Positions 19,656-30,102 of a stretch of DNA of 54,922 bases are shown in pieces. A model generated the notes under the pieces. It was not told the DNA's origin, did not search any database, and saw nothing but the letters and a program-made list of their open reading frames with translations. Origin of the DNA: Deltaproteobacteria bacterium (GTDB taxonomy: Bacteria; Desulfobacterota; Desulfuromonadia; Geobacterales; Pseudopelobacteraceae); the NCBI GenBank assembly GCA_021782545.1, contig JAJXUW010000003.1, positions 1-54,922 on the forward strand. Direction: 5' to 3'. Both the position numbers and the translations under genes were made by a program. Each line of letters starts with the position of its first letter. Position 1 is the stretch's first letter.

Positions 19656-20288
19656 CTAATGCGGCAAAAACTCCTGAATACTTGGATAAAACGCCCTAGC
19701 AAACCGCTCGGCTACCTGTATGGCCTTCGCTTGATCGGTATCGAAAGGGACGCTGATCCGTACAAAGGCGGAGTCACGGCGTCGGGAAAACAGTGAATTG
19801 GTTATTTCGGCCAGTTTGAGAGAATATTCGTCCGACAGCGTCTTCTCCCGCACCTGAAACCAGTAAAGATACAGCTCCTTCTGCCCTCCCTTTTGATACA
19901 CGGCGCGAACCACCCGCAGGCGCCCCGCAGGCAGATCAAGCATACCGCGTTTTGTCCAAAGCTCAAACCAGCCGCTGCCGGGCAGACAGTGCTTGGGGGA
20001 GTGAATACCACCCGAATCCTTGCCGCCGCTGTAATAGCCAAGATAGAGCGAAACCCGGTTGCCGGCGGTATCGGTATACTGCCGAGAGAAATAATCGGCG
20101 GCCTTCAACACACGTAAGACGCCAGCACTAAACTCCGATTGCGAAGTCATCTGCCATTCGGCAACCGTCCGCGGAAATTCACTGAACGGCTTGTTGGCAG
20201 GGATCTGTACATCGGCATGCAGATGAAGGTACAGGGCCAAGGCGCCCAACAGAAGATAAATACTGACAAATCGGGTAGATGGCTTCAT
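19656..20288 (-). CDS. epsI: Exosortase-associated EpsI family protein
   Basis: FPRTVAEWQ..., YYSGGKDSGGIHSPKHCLPGSGW, KELYLYWFQ typical of EpsI; 4-bp overlap with exosortase. Confidence 0.88.
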   Translation of the reverse strand: MKPSTRFVSIYLLLGALALYLHLHADVQIPANKPFSEFPRTVAEWQMTSQSEFSAGVLRVLKAADYFSRQYTDTAGNRVSLYLGYYSGGKDSGGIHSPKHCLPGSGWFELWTKRGMLDLPAGRLRVVRAVYQKGGQKELYLYWFQVREKTLSDEYSLKLAEITNSLFSRRRDSAFVRISVPFDTDQAKAIQVAERFARAFYPSIQEFLPH

Positions 20289-21151
20289 GTTGGCCTCCCA
20301 GTCCCCGGCGGAAGCCGTTTCAACAGTACTCCCAAGACGAGCAGCAAGGCCATTGCCAAGACAAATACGACAATACCGGTAAACTCATGAAAAAAGCCTT
20401 GCGCTGCCTGCGCCCCCCAATACTGCGCCAGAAAACCGGTCACTATTACCCGTGATGCATTGGTCGCAATGGCGATCGGCAGGGCAGCGACTATCAGCAC
20501 GACACGTTTCCATGGCGGGATGGTTATGATGCATGCATACGCCAATGCCAAGGCCACCAACGAAATCAGGGAACGTATGCCGCTGCAGGCATCTGCCACC
20601 TCCAGGGTAGTGGTCGGGAACATGATGACATTCCCCTCCCGCACCACGACCACCCCGCAGAGTTGTAAAAAGAGCACTGACACCTTGGTGACGAACAGCT
20701 TCAACGGGAAGGCGATCATGTCGTACAGGAGGTACGGAATTGGCACCATGAAGAACAGGTAGCCAAGTGGCAGCGCCATCCCTTTAAGCACCTCCCGACC
20801 AAACACAAACAGTACCAGGCCGGCCAGCAGTACGATCAACGATGAACGCATCAAAAAATATTCCGACCCCAGCCATGAGAACAACAACTGGAAACCTCCC
20901 GCCAACAGCACAACCAGTCCCCAGTTGCTTGGCTCTAGCGGTATCGCCTTTACCTCAGGCCAGCGTTGCCAGAAAAAATACCCGGCAATCAACGGCACCA
21001 AAAAGCCGTGGGAATAGTTTTCGTCCGTGTACCATTCCAGCACCATGGCCGGCATGATCTGCCAATATACAGCGACAAGCAAAAGGCCAATGGCGAACAG
21101 GTGCCAACGGTACTGCTTAAGTGCCTGATCAAAGTTCATACGGAACTCCAC
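20285..21151 (-). CDS. Exosortase (multi-TM transpeptidase-like)
   Basis: YSHGFLVPLIA..., catalytic-type motifs ADACSGIRS (Cys), NASRVIVTG (Arg), FFHEFTG (His); many TM segments. Start could be Met at 21139. Subtype not assigned. Confidence 0.93.
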   Translation of the reverse strand: MEFRMNFDQALKQYRWHLFAIGLLLVAVYWQIMPAMVLEWYTDENYSHGFLVPLIAGYFFWQRWPEVKAIPLEPSNWGLVVLLAGGFQLLFSWLGSEYFLMRSSLIVLLAGLVLFVFGREVLKGMALPLGYLFFMVPIPYLLYDMIAFPLKLFVTKVSVLFLQLCGVVVVREGNVIMFPTTTLEVADACSGIRSLISLVALALAYACIITIPPWKRVVLIVAALPIAIATNASRVIVTGFLAQYWGAQAAQGFFHEFTGIVVFVLAMALLLVLGVLLKRLPPGTGRPT

Positions 21152-21175
21152 GGGTATCAGTACACGTTGCTGTTA

Positions 21176-22186
21176 TTACACGTGATAATAGGCACGGTAC
21201 CACTCGACAAACCGCGCTATTCCCTCTTCTATAGGGGTTTGAGGCCTAAAGCCGGTGTCACGGGTCAGATCGTCAACATCGGCGAAGGTGCTCGGCACAT
21301 CCCCCGGCTGCATCGGCAGCATGTTTTTTACAGTGCTCTTCCCTAGACAATTTTCAAGCACCTCAATAAAATAAAGCAATTCTACGGGCGTATTGTTGCC
21401 AATATTGTAAACCCGCCACGGGACGAAGCTGGTCCCGGGATCGGGGGCCAGGCCGTTCCAGGTGGGGTCCGGAGAGGCAATCCGCCCGGCAGCCCTGACA
21501 ACCCCTTCTGCAATATCATCGACATACGTAAAATCACGCTTCATCCGGCCATGGTTATAGACATCAATGGGGTTCCCTTCCAGGATCGCTTTCGTAAAAA
21601 GAAACAGCGCCATATCCGGCCGCCCCCAGGGGCCATAGACCGTAAAGAAACGTAGACCGGTCGTGGGCAGACCATAGAGATTCGAATACGTATGGGCCAT
21701 CAGCTCGTTGGCCTTCTTGGTAGCCGCATACAGCGAGAGCGGATGATCGACATTCTGGTGCACAGAAAACGGCATGGCCGTATTGGCGCCATAGACCGAA
21801 CTCGACGAGGCATACACCAAGTGTTTCACGCCATGATGCCGGCAACCTTCAAGTATGTTGATAAAACCGACCAGATTGCTGTCTACATAGGCATGGGGAT
21901 TGGTTATCGAGTATCGCACGCCAGCCTGGGCGGCCAGATTGATGACACTATCAAAGCGGTGCGCATTAAACAGCCCCTCTATCAGGGGGCGGTCCTCAAG
22001 CCCTCCCCTCACAAAGCTAAAACCTGGCAGATCTGTCAGGCGGGCCAGTCTGGCCTCCTTCAACGACACGGCATAGTAGTCGTTTAAGTTATCAAGTCCG
22101 ACAACCGTCTCGCCCTGCTCAAGCAGGCGCAGACTCACATGGTAGCCGATGAAACCGGCAGCGCCGGTAACCAATACGGTGGACAT
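21176..22186 (-). CDS. NAD-dependent epimerase (UDP-glucuronate 4-epimerase-like)
   Basis: [56 protein letters not shown]. Confidence 0.92.
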   Translation of the reverse strand: MSTVLVTGAAGFIGYHVSLRLLEQGETVVGLDNLNDYYAVSLKEARLARLTDLPGFSFVRGGLEDRPLIEGLFNAHRFDSVINLAAQAGVRYSITNPHAYVDSNLVGFINILEGCRHHGVKHLVYASSSSVYGANTAMPFSVHQNVDHPLSLYAATKKANELMAHTYSNLYGLPTTGLRFFTVYGPWGRPDMALFLFTKAILEGNPIDVYNHGRMKRDFTYVDDIAEGVVRAAGRIASPDPTWNGLAPDPGTSFVPWRVYNIGNNTPVELLYFIEVLENCLGKSTVKNMLPMQPGDVPSTFADVDDLTRDTGFRPQTPIEEGIARFVEWYRAYYHV

Positions 22187-22259
22187 ACCGGGAAACCTCC
22201 CTCGTTTTTTGAACCGGTCGGGCCTTGCCCAACCATCTGGTGACGGCCCTACAGTGCCA

Positions 22260-23279
22260 TCACCAGCCTATATCCGCTATAAGGGGCAGATGATCGGATC
22301 CGATATCCCGGCCGACCCTGCAGGAAAGGGGTTTCAATCCCTTTCCCACCAGAATATGGTCTATCCGCACCCCAAAAGACAGACCGCCGACACTGACGCG
22401 CTGGGTAAAACCGTATCCCCAGCCGGTAGCACTGAAGGCGTTTGCATAACCGTTCCAGTACCGTTTATAGAGGTTGCTCTCAACCGGCGTATTAAAATCT
22501 CCGGCGAGAATCACGGGCGGTTTTAACGTGCCGATAGTATCGGCAAGGTTGCCAGCGACAAACCATCTGCCGGCAATCTGTTGATCGAACAACTGCCTCC
22601 TCGATGGTCTCACGAGGGTTCTCCTATCCAGTAGTGCCTGCAGGCCAAAACGTGGTGAAGGCAGATGAAGCGAGCACACGTCGACCGCCCCTTTTGGCGT
22701 TTGTATAACGGCTTGAAGCAGATGGGTCTCGGGCCACAGCTCTGTTTTTTGCTGTAATTCTGTTGCATTATAAGAAACAATCGGGTAGCGGGATAACACC
22801 GCCAATCCACCGTGCCGGACCACCTGCCACCCCGCCGGCACCGGAAGCCTTAAGGCATCGGGACATTCCTGTAGCGCCGCAACGTCAATCGCAGACTCTC
22901 TGAGCAGGGCTGCGAACTCCTCTGCATTATACCACCCTCCCAGGATGTTATAACTGAGCACCCGTATGTGGTGACTACCAGAGCCGACCGTCTCCTTCAA
23001 AGGCAGGTTAAAGCCCATCAAAGGGCCTGCCACAACTCCCCCTGCCAGCATGAGCGGCAATAAGGCACGGCGACGACGCCACACGGCTAACGGTACAAGG
23101 AACGCTGTCGGTAACGCAGCAAGCCAGCGCGGCGCAAACAGGAGCATGGCCAGAGGCCACCACTGTTCCTGTGCATACTGCAAGGCGAGCCAGAGCGTCA
23201 CCATGAGCAGCAGATCGCACCAAGCAACCCAGGTGAGCCAACGACTGGCCTGCCTTGTGATCTGCCAGCGCCCGCTCAT
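22260..23279 (-). CDS. Membrane-anchored endonuclease/exonuclease/phosphatase (EEP) family protein
   Basis: N-terminal hydrophobic segments; EEP motifs [34 protein letters not shown]. Confidence 0.85.
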   Translation of the reverse strand: MSGRWQITRQASRWLTWVAWCDLLLMVTLWLALQYAQEQWWPLAMLLFAPRWLAALPTAFLVPLAVWRRRRALLPLMLAGGVVAGPLMGFNLPLKETVGSGSHHIRVLSYNILGGWYNAEEFAALLRESAIDVAALQECPDALRLPVPAGWQVVRHGGLAVLSRYPIVSYNATELQQKTELWPETHLLQAVIQTPKGAVDVCSLHLPSPRFGLQALLDRRTLVRPSRRQLFDQQIAGRWFVAGNLADTIGTLKPPVILAGDFNTPVESNLYKRYWNGYANAFSATGWGYGFTQRVSVGGLSFGVRIDHILVGKGLKPLSCRVGRDIGSDHLPLIADIGW

Positions 23280-23287
23280 TACCGCTC

Positions 23288-24595
23288 CTAGCTAAACGGG
23301 TTTGGCAGCCGCGAGATACAGAACCGGTATTTCCCGGAGTCTTCCGACTGGATAGAGTCGACATATTCCAGTTGATAGGCCATCCGGTTCCCAAAACGTT
23401 GCTGCGCCAGCCGGTCGATATCCTGGAGGGTCTGCTCCGAAAACTGTTCTCCCCGCACCAGCCGGAAAAGCAGTCTATCGCGCTCTTCCTGGACAATCTG
23501 CATCTGCTTGACCCCCGGCAACTGCATGGCGAAGTTTTCCGTCAGCGATATGCCTGAGATATACTGCCCGTCGGGTGTTACCACATAGTCGGCCACCCGC
23601 CCTTCCAGAGCGTCTAAAACCGGGTAACTGCAGCCGCAGGGGCAGTCCTTTCCAACGGACAACCGTCCGACATCACCCACCTTGTACCGAATCATCGGCA
23701 TACCGTAGTTGCTGAGATCAGTTACCACAATCGCCCCCGGCGCACCGGACGGTACCGGTTTGTCGTCACGCACAAACTCAACCATCAGTGTATCGCAGTT
23801 TAGGTGCATCTGCCCTGCCGGACATTCACAGGCGATCAGACTCACCTCCTCGCAGCCGTACCGGTTGGTGACGCGACAGCCGAATACCCGTTCTATGGCC
23901 TGACGTTCAAAATCGTGCAAGACCATACAGGTGCTGATGATGCCTTGAGGATGTATACCAGCCAGGCCTCTTTGTTCCATGAATCTGGTAAACAAAAACA
24001 ATGAATGGGCATGCCCAAAAAGTATTACCGGTTGTTTTTTTAACAGCTTGCCATGAAAGGCCCGCATGGTCGGCTCATCCATCTTGAGGGTATCCAGATA
24101 GACATGACGAACAAGCAGCAGGTTGCGCAGATACATCCGCCAGTTTTGGTAACACTCAGGATTGCCCCAGATCGCCCCTACCCGTTCGCCGATATCCCAG
24201 CCGGACCAACGGTCATAGGCGATGGTTACCCCCCGCTTCCACTGGCAGCTCGCCTCGTCGACAAACAACTCAAGCGATACCCCCGTGGAGCCGGACGTCT
24301 TCTTCTGGACCAATTCTGTCGTCGGCACGTTGCGCGCCACCATACGAGCCATATTGGCCCGAATAGCATCTTTGGTCAGAAACGGCACGCGCTGCAGGTC
24401 ATCCTGGGTATAGATTTGTTCAGGGGTAATCCCTGCCGCAGCAAACAGGTCGCGGTAGTAGTCGGTCTGTTCGGTGGCATGGCGGACCAACGCACGTAAC
24501 CGCTCCTCCTGGTATGCCCGCACCCTCTCCCGTGGCCAGCGGTGCATCTGCTCAACCATTTTCAGGTTACGCAGATAGGGAGAACGTTCCTTCAT
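23288..24595 (-). CDS. Phenylacetate-CoA ligase/CapK-like AMP-forming enzyme
   Basis: KKTSGSTGVSLELFVDEA, NRYGCEEVSLIACEC, VTDLSNYGMPMIRYKVGDVG. The start is uncertain; Met at 24595 is chosen because the ORF start at 24763 overlaps the upstream gene. Confidence 0.8.
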   Translation of the reverse strand: MKERSPYLRNLKMVEQMHRWPRERVRAYQEERLRALVRHATEQTDYYRDLFAAAGITPEQIYTQDDLQRVPFLTKDAIRANMARMVARNVPTTELVQKKTSGSTGVSLELFVDEASCQWKRGVTIAYDRWSGWDIGERVGAIWGNPECYQNWRMYLRNLLLVRHVYLDTLKMDEPTMRAFHGKLLKKQPVILFGHAHSLFLFTRFMEQRGLAGIHPQGIISTCMVLHDFERQAIERVFGCRVTNRYGCEEVSLIACECPAGQMHLNCDTLMVEFVRDDKPVPSGAPGAIVVTDLSNYGMPMIRYKVGDVGRLSVGKDCPCGCSYPVLDALEGRVADYVVTPDGQYISGISLTENFAMQLPGVKQMQIVQEERDRLLFRLVRGEQFSEQTLQDIDRLAQQRFGNRMAYQLEYVDSIQSEDSGKYRFCISRLPNPFS

Positions 24596-24666
24596 CGCCC
24601 AAAGCGGGGCGACGAGCCCCCGTATGCATGCACCTGAAATGCTCAACCGATTGCCTTTCTGGGCGG

Positions 24667-26556
24667 TCAGTAGCTGACCGTAAGGTACCCCACAGGCCAG
24701 GTCCCCTGGTCGTCTCGGTATAACGGCACCGTAATAATACCTGCAGCGGCTAGCGCATCCCACGCCGTTGCGGAAGAATCCGGTTTGGTCACGAAGGTAC
24801 CGGCATCGGTCACCACCTGTATGCGGTGGGGGGACAGCAACCTGACTTGTTCAAGCGGCGCCTTCCTGTTGTGCAGTTCATAGTCGTAAAGCAGCAGCGA
24901 CGTGGCACCATCAGGGCCGGTTACGCTCTCGCCATCAACTACCGGGTTGCCATTTGCGAGCCTGATTGCGACACCGCTAGGCGTTGCGAAACGGAGCTCC
25001 TGCAACTGAACACCGATCTCTCTGCCGAAAAAAACGGATTTTGCCCCTTTACCGGCGGCATGCAACGCAACACTCTCCTTGGAAGCCCCCATCAGATACC
25101 TGTTCGAGACAAATCGCCCGGTACCGTCAAAGTAGCCTCCCATCGCACAGGCGACGGTCGAGTAGCCAGGATAACTGTCTTTTTTCACGAACGTATTGTG
25201 GACAAACAAGGGGTATCCGCCGCAGGCGCCATATTCATCCCCGAGTACGACATTCACGTTGTTGGTGATAACCGTGTTGTCTGCAAAGGTCAACGCACCG
25301 GCATTGCCGCCATTGCAGGCGATACCGAAGGCCGTGCCCTTTCCGTCTTTGTCCAGTACCGTTATGCGGTTGTTGTAAAACCGCGCCGACTCACCGGCGT
25401 TCAGCGCCACCATCAGGCCGCGGCCTTTACCATTTACCAGCACCGGCTTTCCGTTGGCGGATTGGGTGCCATGGTATGAGGCATCGGTGTGCACGGTTAT
25501 GCTGTTATCATGAAAACGGATGTTATTCCCCCCCCAGGTGGTACGAAATCCAACGGCATAATTGCCACAAGGCGTTGCCGGGTTCAGGCAGCCCGGGCTG
25601 CTGCCGTACTCGGTGCCCAGCATCGTGGTCTGCACGTCGATGGAATTATGATACACGTCAATATCGTCGGTACCGTTCGACACGAAGCCGATGCCGATCG
25701 GGTGTTCCCCTCGACCGACAATCCTGTTGTCATGCACGGTTACATGCTTCTGCCGATACCCACCGATACCTGCAGAATTGGTGGCAAGACTGTGCAGTGA
25801 GATGCTGTTGCCATAGACGGCACCATAACTGCCGATGCTGATCCCCCGATGACGGGCATGCCTGATGATGTTATTACGCACGATATTGCGGGGGGCCACC
25901 GCCTGAATGGCGTCAATGCCCTGGTGTCTGTTCTTGAGGGTTCCCGATGACCAGTCATCCTCCAACAGATTGCCTTCAATGAGACTGTCTTCCACGTATT
26001 GCAGCTTGAATCCGGTGACATCTCTGCCGCCATAGCGGGCATGGATATTGGCGACCTGCAGACGGCTCATCCCCACCGACCTGATCGGATTGTTGCCCCG
26101 TCCGTACTCGTCCCCCTCCGACAGGGCGGCCCCCTGAAAGATCTTTCCGTTAATGATGGCAATATCCGTCTTGTTATAGGCGTCAATCGTCACCCCTTCG
26201 CCAGGCCTCGACTGATTATAGGTGATGGACTTGCCATTGAGATTCAGCACCACCTTTGCAGCCCGAATGGCAATGGCGGTCCCCTCTGCCACAATATCCC
26301 CCGTCACGAGATACTCCACGCCGGGTGTACTGATGACGTAGGGCGCATCGTAATGCCCTCCCGGTATGGTAACCGTCCTGTTGACATACCTACGCGCAGG
26401 AATGTCCTGGACCAAGGCGGGCATGGCCATCTCCGGGGCAGCCGTCGCATCGGCTCCCATACCTTCTACGGCATACAGCGCAAGGGCCATGCTGCCCAGC
26501 AGGCCCGACAGCAGGCGCACCACCGACACCCTGGTTTTCACGGCAGGAGCAGACAT
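24667..26556 (-). CDS. Exported right-handed parallel beta-helix repeat protein
   Basis: Signal peptide from Met 26556; repeated short strands (IIRHARHRGISIGSYGAVYGNSI..., GIGGYRQKHVTVHDNRIVG...) typical of pectate-lyase-like beta-helices. Confidence 0.85.
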   Translation of the reverse strand: MSAPAVKTRVSVVRLLSGLLGSMALALYAVEGMGADATAAPEMAMPALVQDIPARRYVNRTVTIPGGHYDAPYVISTPGVEYLVTGDIVAEGTAIAIRAAKVVLNLNGKSITYNQSRPGEGVTIDAYNKTDIAIINGKIFQGAALSEGDEYGRGNNPIRSVGMSRLQVANIHARYGGRDVTGFKLQYVEDSLIEGNLLEDDWSSGTLKNRHQGIDAIQAVAPRNIVRNNIIRHARHRGISIGSYGAVYGNSISLHSLATNSAGIGGYRQKHVTVHDNRIVGRGEHPIGIGFVSNGTDDIDVYHNSIDVQTTMLGTEYGSSPGCLNPATPCGNYAVGFRTTWGGNNIRFHDNSITVHTDASYHGTQSANGKPVLVNGKGRGLMVALNAGESARFYNNRITVLDKDGKGTAFGIACNGGNAGALTFADNTVITNNVNVVLGDEYGACGGYPLFVHNTFVKKDSYPGYSTVACAMGGYFDGTGRFVSNRYLMGASKESVALHAAGKGAKSVFFGREIGVQLQELRFATPSGVAIRLANGNPVVDGESVTGPDGATSLLLYDYELHNRKAPLEQVRLLSPHRIQVVTDAGTFVTKPDSSATAWDALAAAGIITVPLYRDDQGTWPVGYLTVSY

Positions 26557-27422
26557 TTGAGCGCCCTCTTCACCAGCTGTGGATAGACCGGCATCATGAC
26601 AAACGCCTTGCCAAAATAGCGCAGGGCCTCTCTCCTGCTGCCCTGTGCCGCAAAGTATACGGCCATATTTGACCAGGTATCCGCCCATGCCAACCGGGGA
26701 ACATACCACGCAAACCTGTCCCGCAGCAGAGGATCGCTGAGCGATTTGCGCATAATCCTCTGTGCACAGTCGTATCGCTTAAGCGTGTTTCGAGAAAGGT
26801 TTGCATGACCGGTCCGATACTTGACCAAGGGCTCATCGACGAAGACAAATTCCGATCGGGCCGCCACCCTGATCCACAGGTCATAGTCAATACCCATCGG
26901 CAGGGTTTCATCAAAAAAACCAACCTGGTCCAGCACCGAACGTCGTATTACTGCCGAAGAAAAACAGATGAAATTGTCAACGAAAATCCGATCCAAGACA
27001 TTGCCGCGCCACAGCCGGCGCTCATCGCCGGATATCTCTTCACCATCCTGATTGATCCACTTGCGCCGCGCATACACCACCCCGACGTGCGGATCATCAA
27101 ACAAGGTCATCTGCTTCTCAAGTTTGTCAGGCATCCAAAGATCATCGGCATCCAGAAAAGCGACAAATTCACCGTTACTTTGTCTGATACCACGGTTTTT
27201 TGCTTTGGGCTGACCGGCGTTTTCCTGCCGAATGTAGCTGACACGGCCATCAGCTGCATATCCCTGCATAATGGCAGGCGTATTGTCGGTTGAGCCGTCA
27301 TCCACAACGATCACGTCAAAATCACGATAGGTCTGATCAAGCACAGAGGCAAGCGATGCCTTAAGGTATCTACCGTAATTATAGCAGGTTATGACAACAG
27401 ATACTGTTGGCATAGTAAACAC
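26538..27422 (-). CDS. Glycosyltransferase family 2
   Basis: VSVVITCYNYGRYLKASLASVLDQTYRDFDVIVVDDGSTDNT...FLDADD. Confidence 0.92.
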   Translation of the reverse strand: MFTMPTVSVVITCYNYGRYLKASLASVLDQTYRDFDVIVVDDGSTDNTPAIMQGYAADGRVSYIRQENAGQPKAKNRGIRQSNGEFVAFLDADDLWMPDKLEKQMTLFDDPHVGVVYARRKWINQDGEEISGDERRLWRGNVLDRIFVDNFICFSSAVIRRSVLDQVGFFDETLPMGIDYDLWIRVAARSEFVFVDEPLVKYRTGHANLSRNTLKRYDCAQRIMRKSLSDPLLRDRFAWYVPRLAWADTWSNMAVYFAAQGSRREALRYFGKAFVMMPVYPQLVKRALKCLLLP

Positions 27423-27451
27423 CTTGACCCTATGAAAGATGGAACGAGACG

Positions 27452-28966
27452 TCAGCTAATTAGCTTTAGTTTAATATATGACAATACATAGTTCCTATCA
27501 GCGGCAGTTAATGTAACTAGCCATATTGAACACAGGTAGCATGCTACTGAAACCGTTACCGACAGTACCAAATAATAATACGTAACGACACTAATGGTAT
27601 ATTTGCACACGGCGAATACCGCTGCCATGATCAGTAATGGCAGCAGAATCCTGAGGACTGTTTTTTTAAAATAGGCAGCCAGCGAAATACCCATCACTGA
27701 ACAGGCACTATACATGGTAATACCGTTTGCCAGTACCGTGACCGCTGTAACACCGGCGGCAACGCCAGCCACTCCCCACACGTGCGCCCCCCAGATGCCG
27801 ACGGGGATGCTGATGGCGGAAAGGACAAGCCATATCATGGCACATCCGCCGTGTTGTCCCTGTGCCGTCAGCATACGAAAGGCGTTGGTTGCCAACGAAT
27901 CGGCCACCAGCCCCGCAATCAAAATATACAGCACCATACGTCCGGCAACGGCGTACTCCCTGCCGAGCCATAACCGCAGAAAATCCTCGCCGCAAAATAC
28001 GATCGTTACCGACATGGCAAGTGAAATGATCTGCAACACCAGTGTGGTGTGTATCCATGACGAAAGTAGGCCATCATGGTCTCCTTTGCCTATTGCCGCA
28101 CCAAAATACGGCGTCAAGGGGAAACCGACCGCCTGCGACAACCCCTTGGCATAGTCGGTCAACCGGTTTGGCATGACAAAGTAGACAATACTGCCAAGCC
28201 CGATCGTATTGCCGATGATCAACGGTACACTCTGGTTCTGCAGCCGTGAAGCCACCAGCATGGTGGCACTCTTAACGCCAAAGACGATCATCTCTTTTGC
28301 CTTGTGCATAGTAACCGCGGCAACAGTGAGCGGCGGCAGGGCCTTGCTGAAATGGACTGCACCCGCAAACAGAACAAGCTGCAGAGCGGTAAAGATGGGT
28401 TCTAAAATGGCCATGACGATAAGCCCACGCCCCGCGTATACCGACAGGAGATACCAGGCCGCCGCAGACCTGATGATAACTAGGACCATCCTCACCCCAT
28501 TGATAAAGGAATGCCACTGCACTCCCATCAGTGTGGCGATAAACACCTGCAGCGGAAACGCCATGCCGGCATTGATCCCCAGCAACACAAAGACGATGCC
28601 GATATGTGCAATATTTCCGCCCTCGGTTCCGGCGACCAGGGCAGGACGATACCCCAGCATCAGAAACATGATCGTTGCACACAGCCCAACCACGATAAAA
28701 AAGGCGAATGACGTGCTCATGGTCTGCTGCAACTCGTTTCTATCCTGTCTGCCATCGGCAACAGCAACAAACCGCACCAGCGCCGGCCCGATCCCCATAT
28801 CAAGCAGCCCCATATAACCGATCACGCTCATCACGAGCTCCCAGAGCCCATAGTCCCGGTTACCCAGGGCCCTGATGATAACGGGGCTCATGATAAAGGC
28901 CGCGACGATGTTGACCGCATACAGCGCAGTGCCTGACAGCGAATTGATGAGTAGCCGCCGGCTCAT
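27452..28966 (-). CDS. Wzx-like polysaccharide flippase
   Basis: Polytopic 504 aa protein, N-terminus ALYAVNIVAAFIMSPVIIRALGNRDYGLWELVMSVIGYMGLLDMGIGPALVRF. Confidence 0.88.
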   Translation of the reverse strand: MSRRLLINSLSGTALYAVNIVAAFIMSPVIIRALGNRDYGLWELVMSVIGYMGLLDMGIGPALVRFVAVADGRQDRNELQQTMSTSFAFFIVVGLCATIMFLMLGYRPALVAGTEGGNIAHIGIVFVLLGINAGMAFPLQVFIATLMGVQWHSFINGVRMVLVIIRSAAAWYLLSVYAGRGLIVMAILEPIFTALQLVLFAGAVHFSKALPPLTVAAVTMHKAKEMIVFGVKSATMLVASRLQNQSVPLIIGNTIGLGSIVYFVMPNRLTDYAKGLSQAVGFPLTPYFGAAIGKGDHDGLLSSWIHTTLVLQIISLAMSVTIVFCGEDFLRLWLGREYAVAGRMVLYILIAGLVADSLATNAFRMLTAQGQHGGCAMIWLVLSAISIPVGIWGAHVWGVAGVAAGVTAVTVLANGITMYSACSVMGISLAAYFKKTVLRILLPLLIMAAVFAVCKYTISVVTYYYLVLSVTVSVACYLCSIWLVTLTAADRNYVLSYIKLKLIS

Positions 28967-30099
28967 CCCCGCACCGCTGTATTTCCGATAAACTGCACCA
29001 GTTTTTCCGCAGAACCGGCCACGTCAAACCTCTTGCGGGCCTCGCCGGCGTATGTTGCAAACGTCGTCTTTTTGTCATCCATGAGGCAATCCTGCATCCG
29101 CTCAACCAATGGTGCGAGATCTTCCGATCTGAAAACCAGCGCAGGGGTGCCGGCAATAACCTCACGCAACCCGATACAATCCGAGGTAATAAGGGGGGTG
29201 CCCATGCAGAGCACCTCCATGGGGAGCAGCGGACAGGCCTCACAGCGGGAAGGGATGACCACCGCGTCCACCTGCGGGTACAGTTGGTGCACCGCCGGCT
29301 GAAACGGTACAAAGTAAAAATAGGATTCAAGCCGCTTTTTATGGATCAACGCCTGATACTCCCGCAGGTAGTCGCCCGACCCGACAGCGACAACGGCAAT
29401 AGGCCGATCAGGCGTGGCAGACCGAATCTGATCAACCGCTTCTATCAACAGATCGAACCCCTTCTCAGGCATGAACCGGCCGAAATAACCGAACAAGAAG
29501 ACAGATGCGTCGATTCCCAGCTGCCGACGCACTGCCAAGGGCGGCTCAGATGGTGCATCACACTCGGACGGATCAATACCGTTCAGTATCACCAAGGGCT
29601 GCGGCCCGTTGTGACGCAACTGCGGGAACTCATGATACACGTGTTCGAGAATATCGTTGCTCACCCCGTACAAGACGGTGATGCCACCAAGGACTCTCCC
29701 TAACAACCATCGTTTAAGGGCACCGAACCGACCACCTACATACTTCGGTTCCACAATACCGTGTATGGTCAGGATATGTGGTATGCCGTTGAACAGGTTT
29801 GCCAGAGAAGCGGCGACTGCAGAAACGAACCCTTGGCTCAAGATCACGTCATATCTGTTGGTGTGAAGCTCTTTCAGGATGGCAATCAGGTAGCTGATGC
29901 CGCTTGAACGCACGATTTTAAGCTGCGCGTTATATTTTTCAGCATCCCGTATGAGCGCGGCATCCTCCTGGGTCGATGCGGCCAACAGTGTCAGACGGTA
30001 GTTTGGCGGAAAATGCGAAAACATATAGCGCATATAGGTTCGTATGCCCCCCAAAGGCCAGCGCGCAACCACCAGTATGCAACGTTCGCTCATCGGCAT
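28963..30099 (-). CDS. Glycosyltransferase family 4
   Basis: GGIRTYMRYMF, FGYFGRFMPEKGFDLLIEAV, IPSRCEACPLLPMEVLCMGTPLI. Confidence 0.9.
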   Translation of the reverse strand: MPMSERCILVVARWPLGGIRTYMRYMFSHFPPNYRLTLLAASTQEDAALIRDAEKYNAQLKIVRSSGISYLIAILKELHTNRYDVILSQGFVSAVAASLANLFNGIPHILTIHGIVEPKYVGGRFGALKRWLLGRVLGGITVLYGVSNDILEHVYHEFPQLRHNGPQPLVILNGIDPSECDAPSEPPLAVRRQLGIDASVFLFGYFGRFMPEKGFDLLIEAVDQIRSATPDRPIAVVAVGSGDYLREYQALIHKKRLESYFYFVPFQPAVHQLYPQVDAVVIPSRCEACPLLPMEVLCMGTPLITSDCIGLREVIAGTPALVFRSEDLAPLVERMQDCLMDDKKTTFATYAGEARKRFDVAGSAEKLVQFIGNTAVRG

Positions 30100-30102
30100 G
30101 GT

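Noticed and set aside
24667-26556. Beta-helix protein as an exosortase substrate
   Set aside because: C-terminus (WPVGYLTVSY) lacks a sorting motif, TM helix and basic tail.
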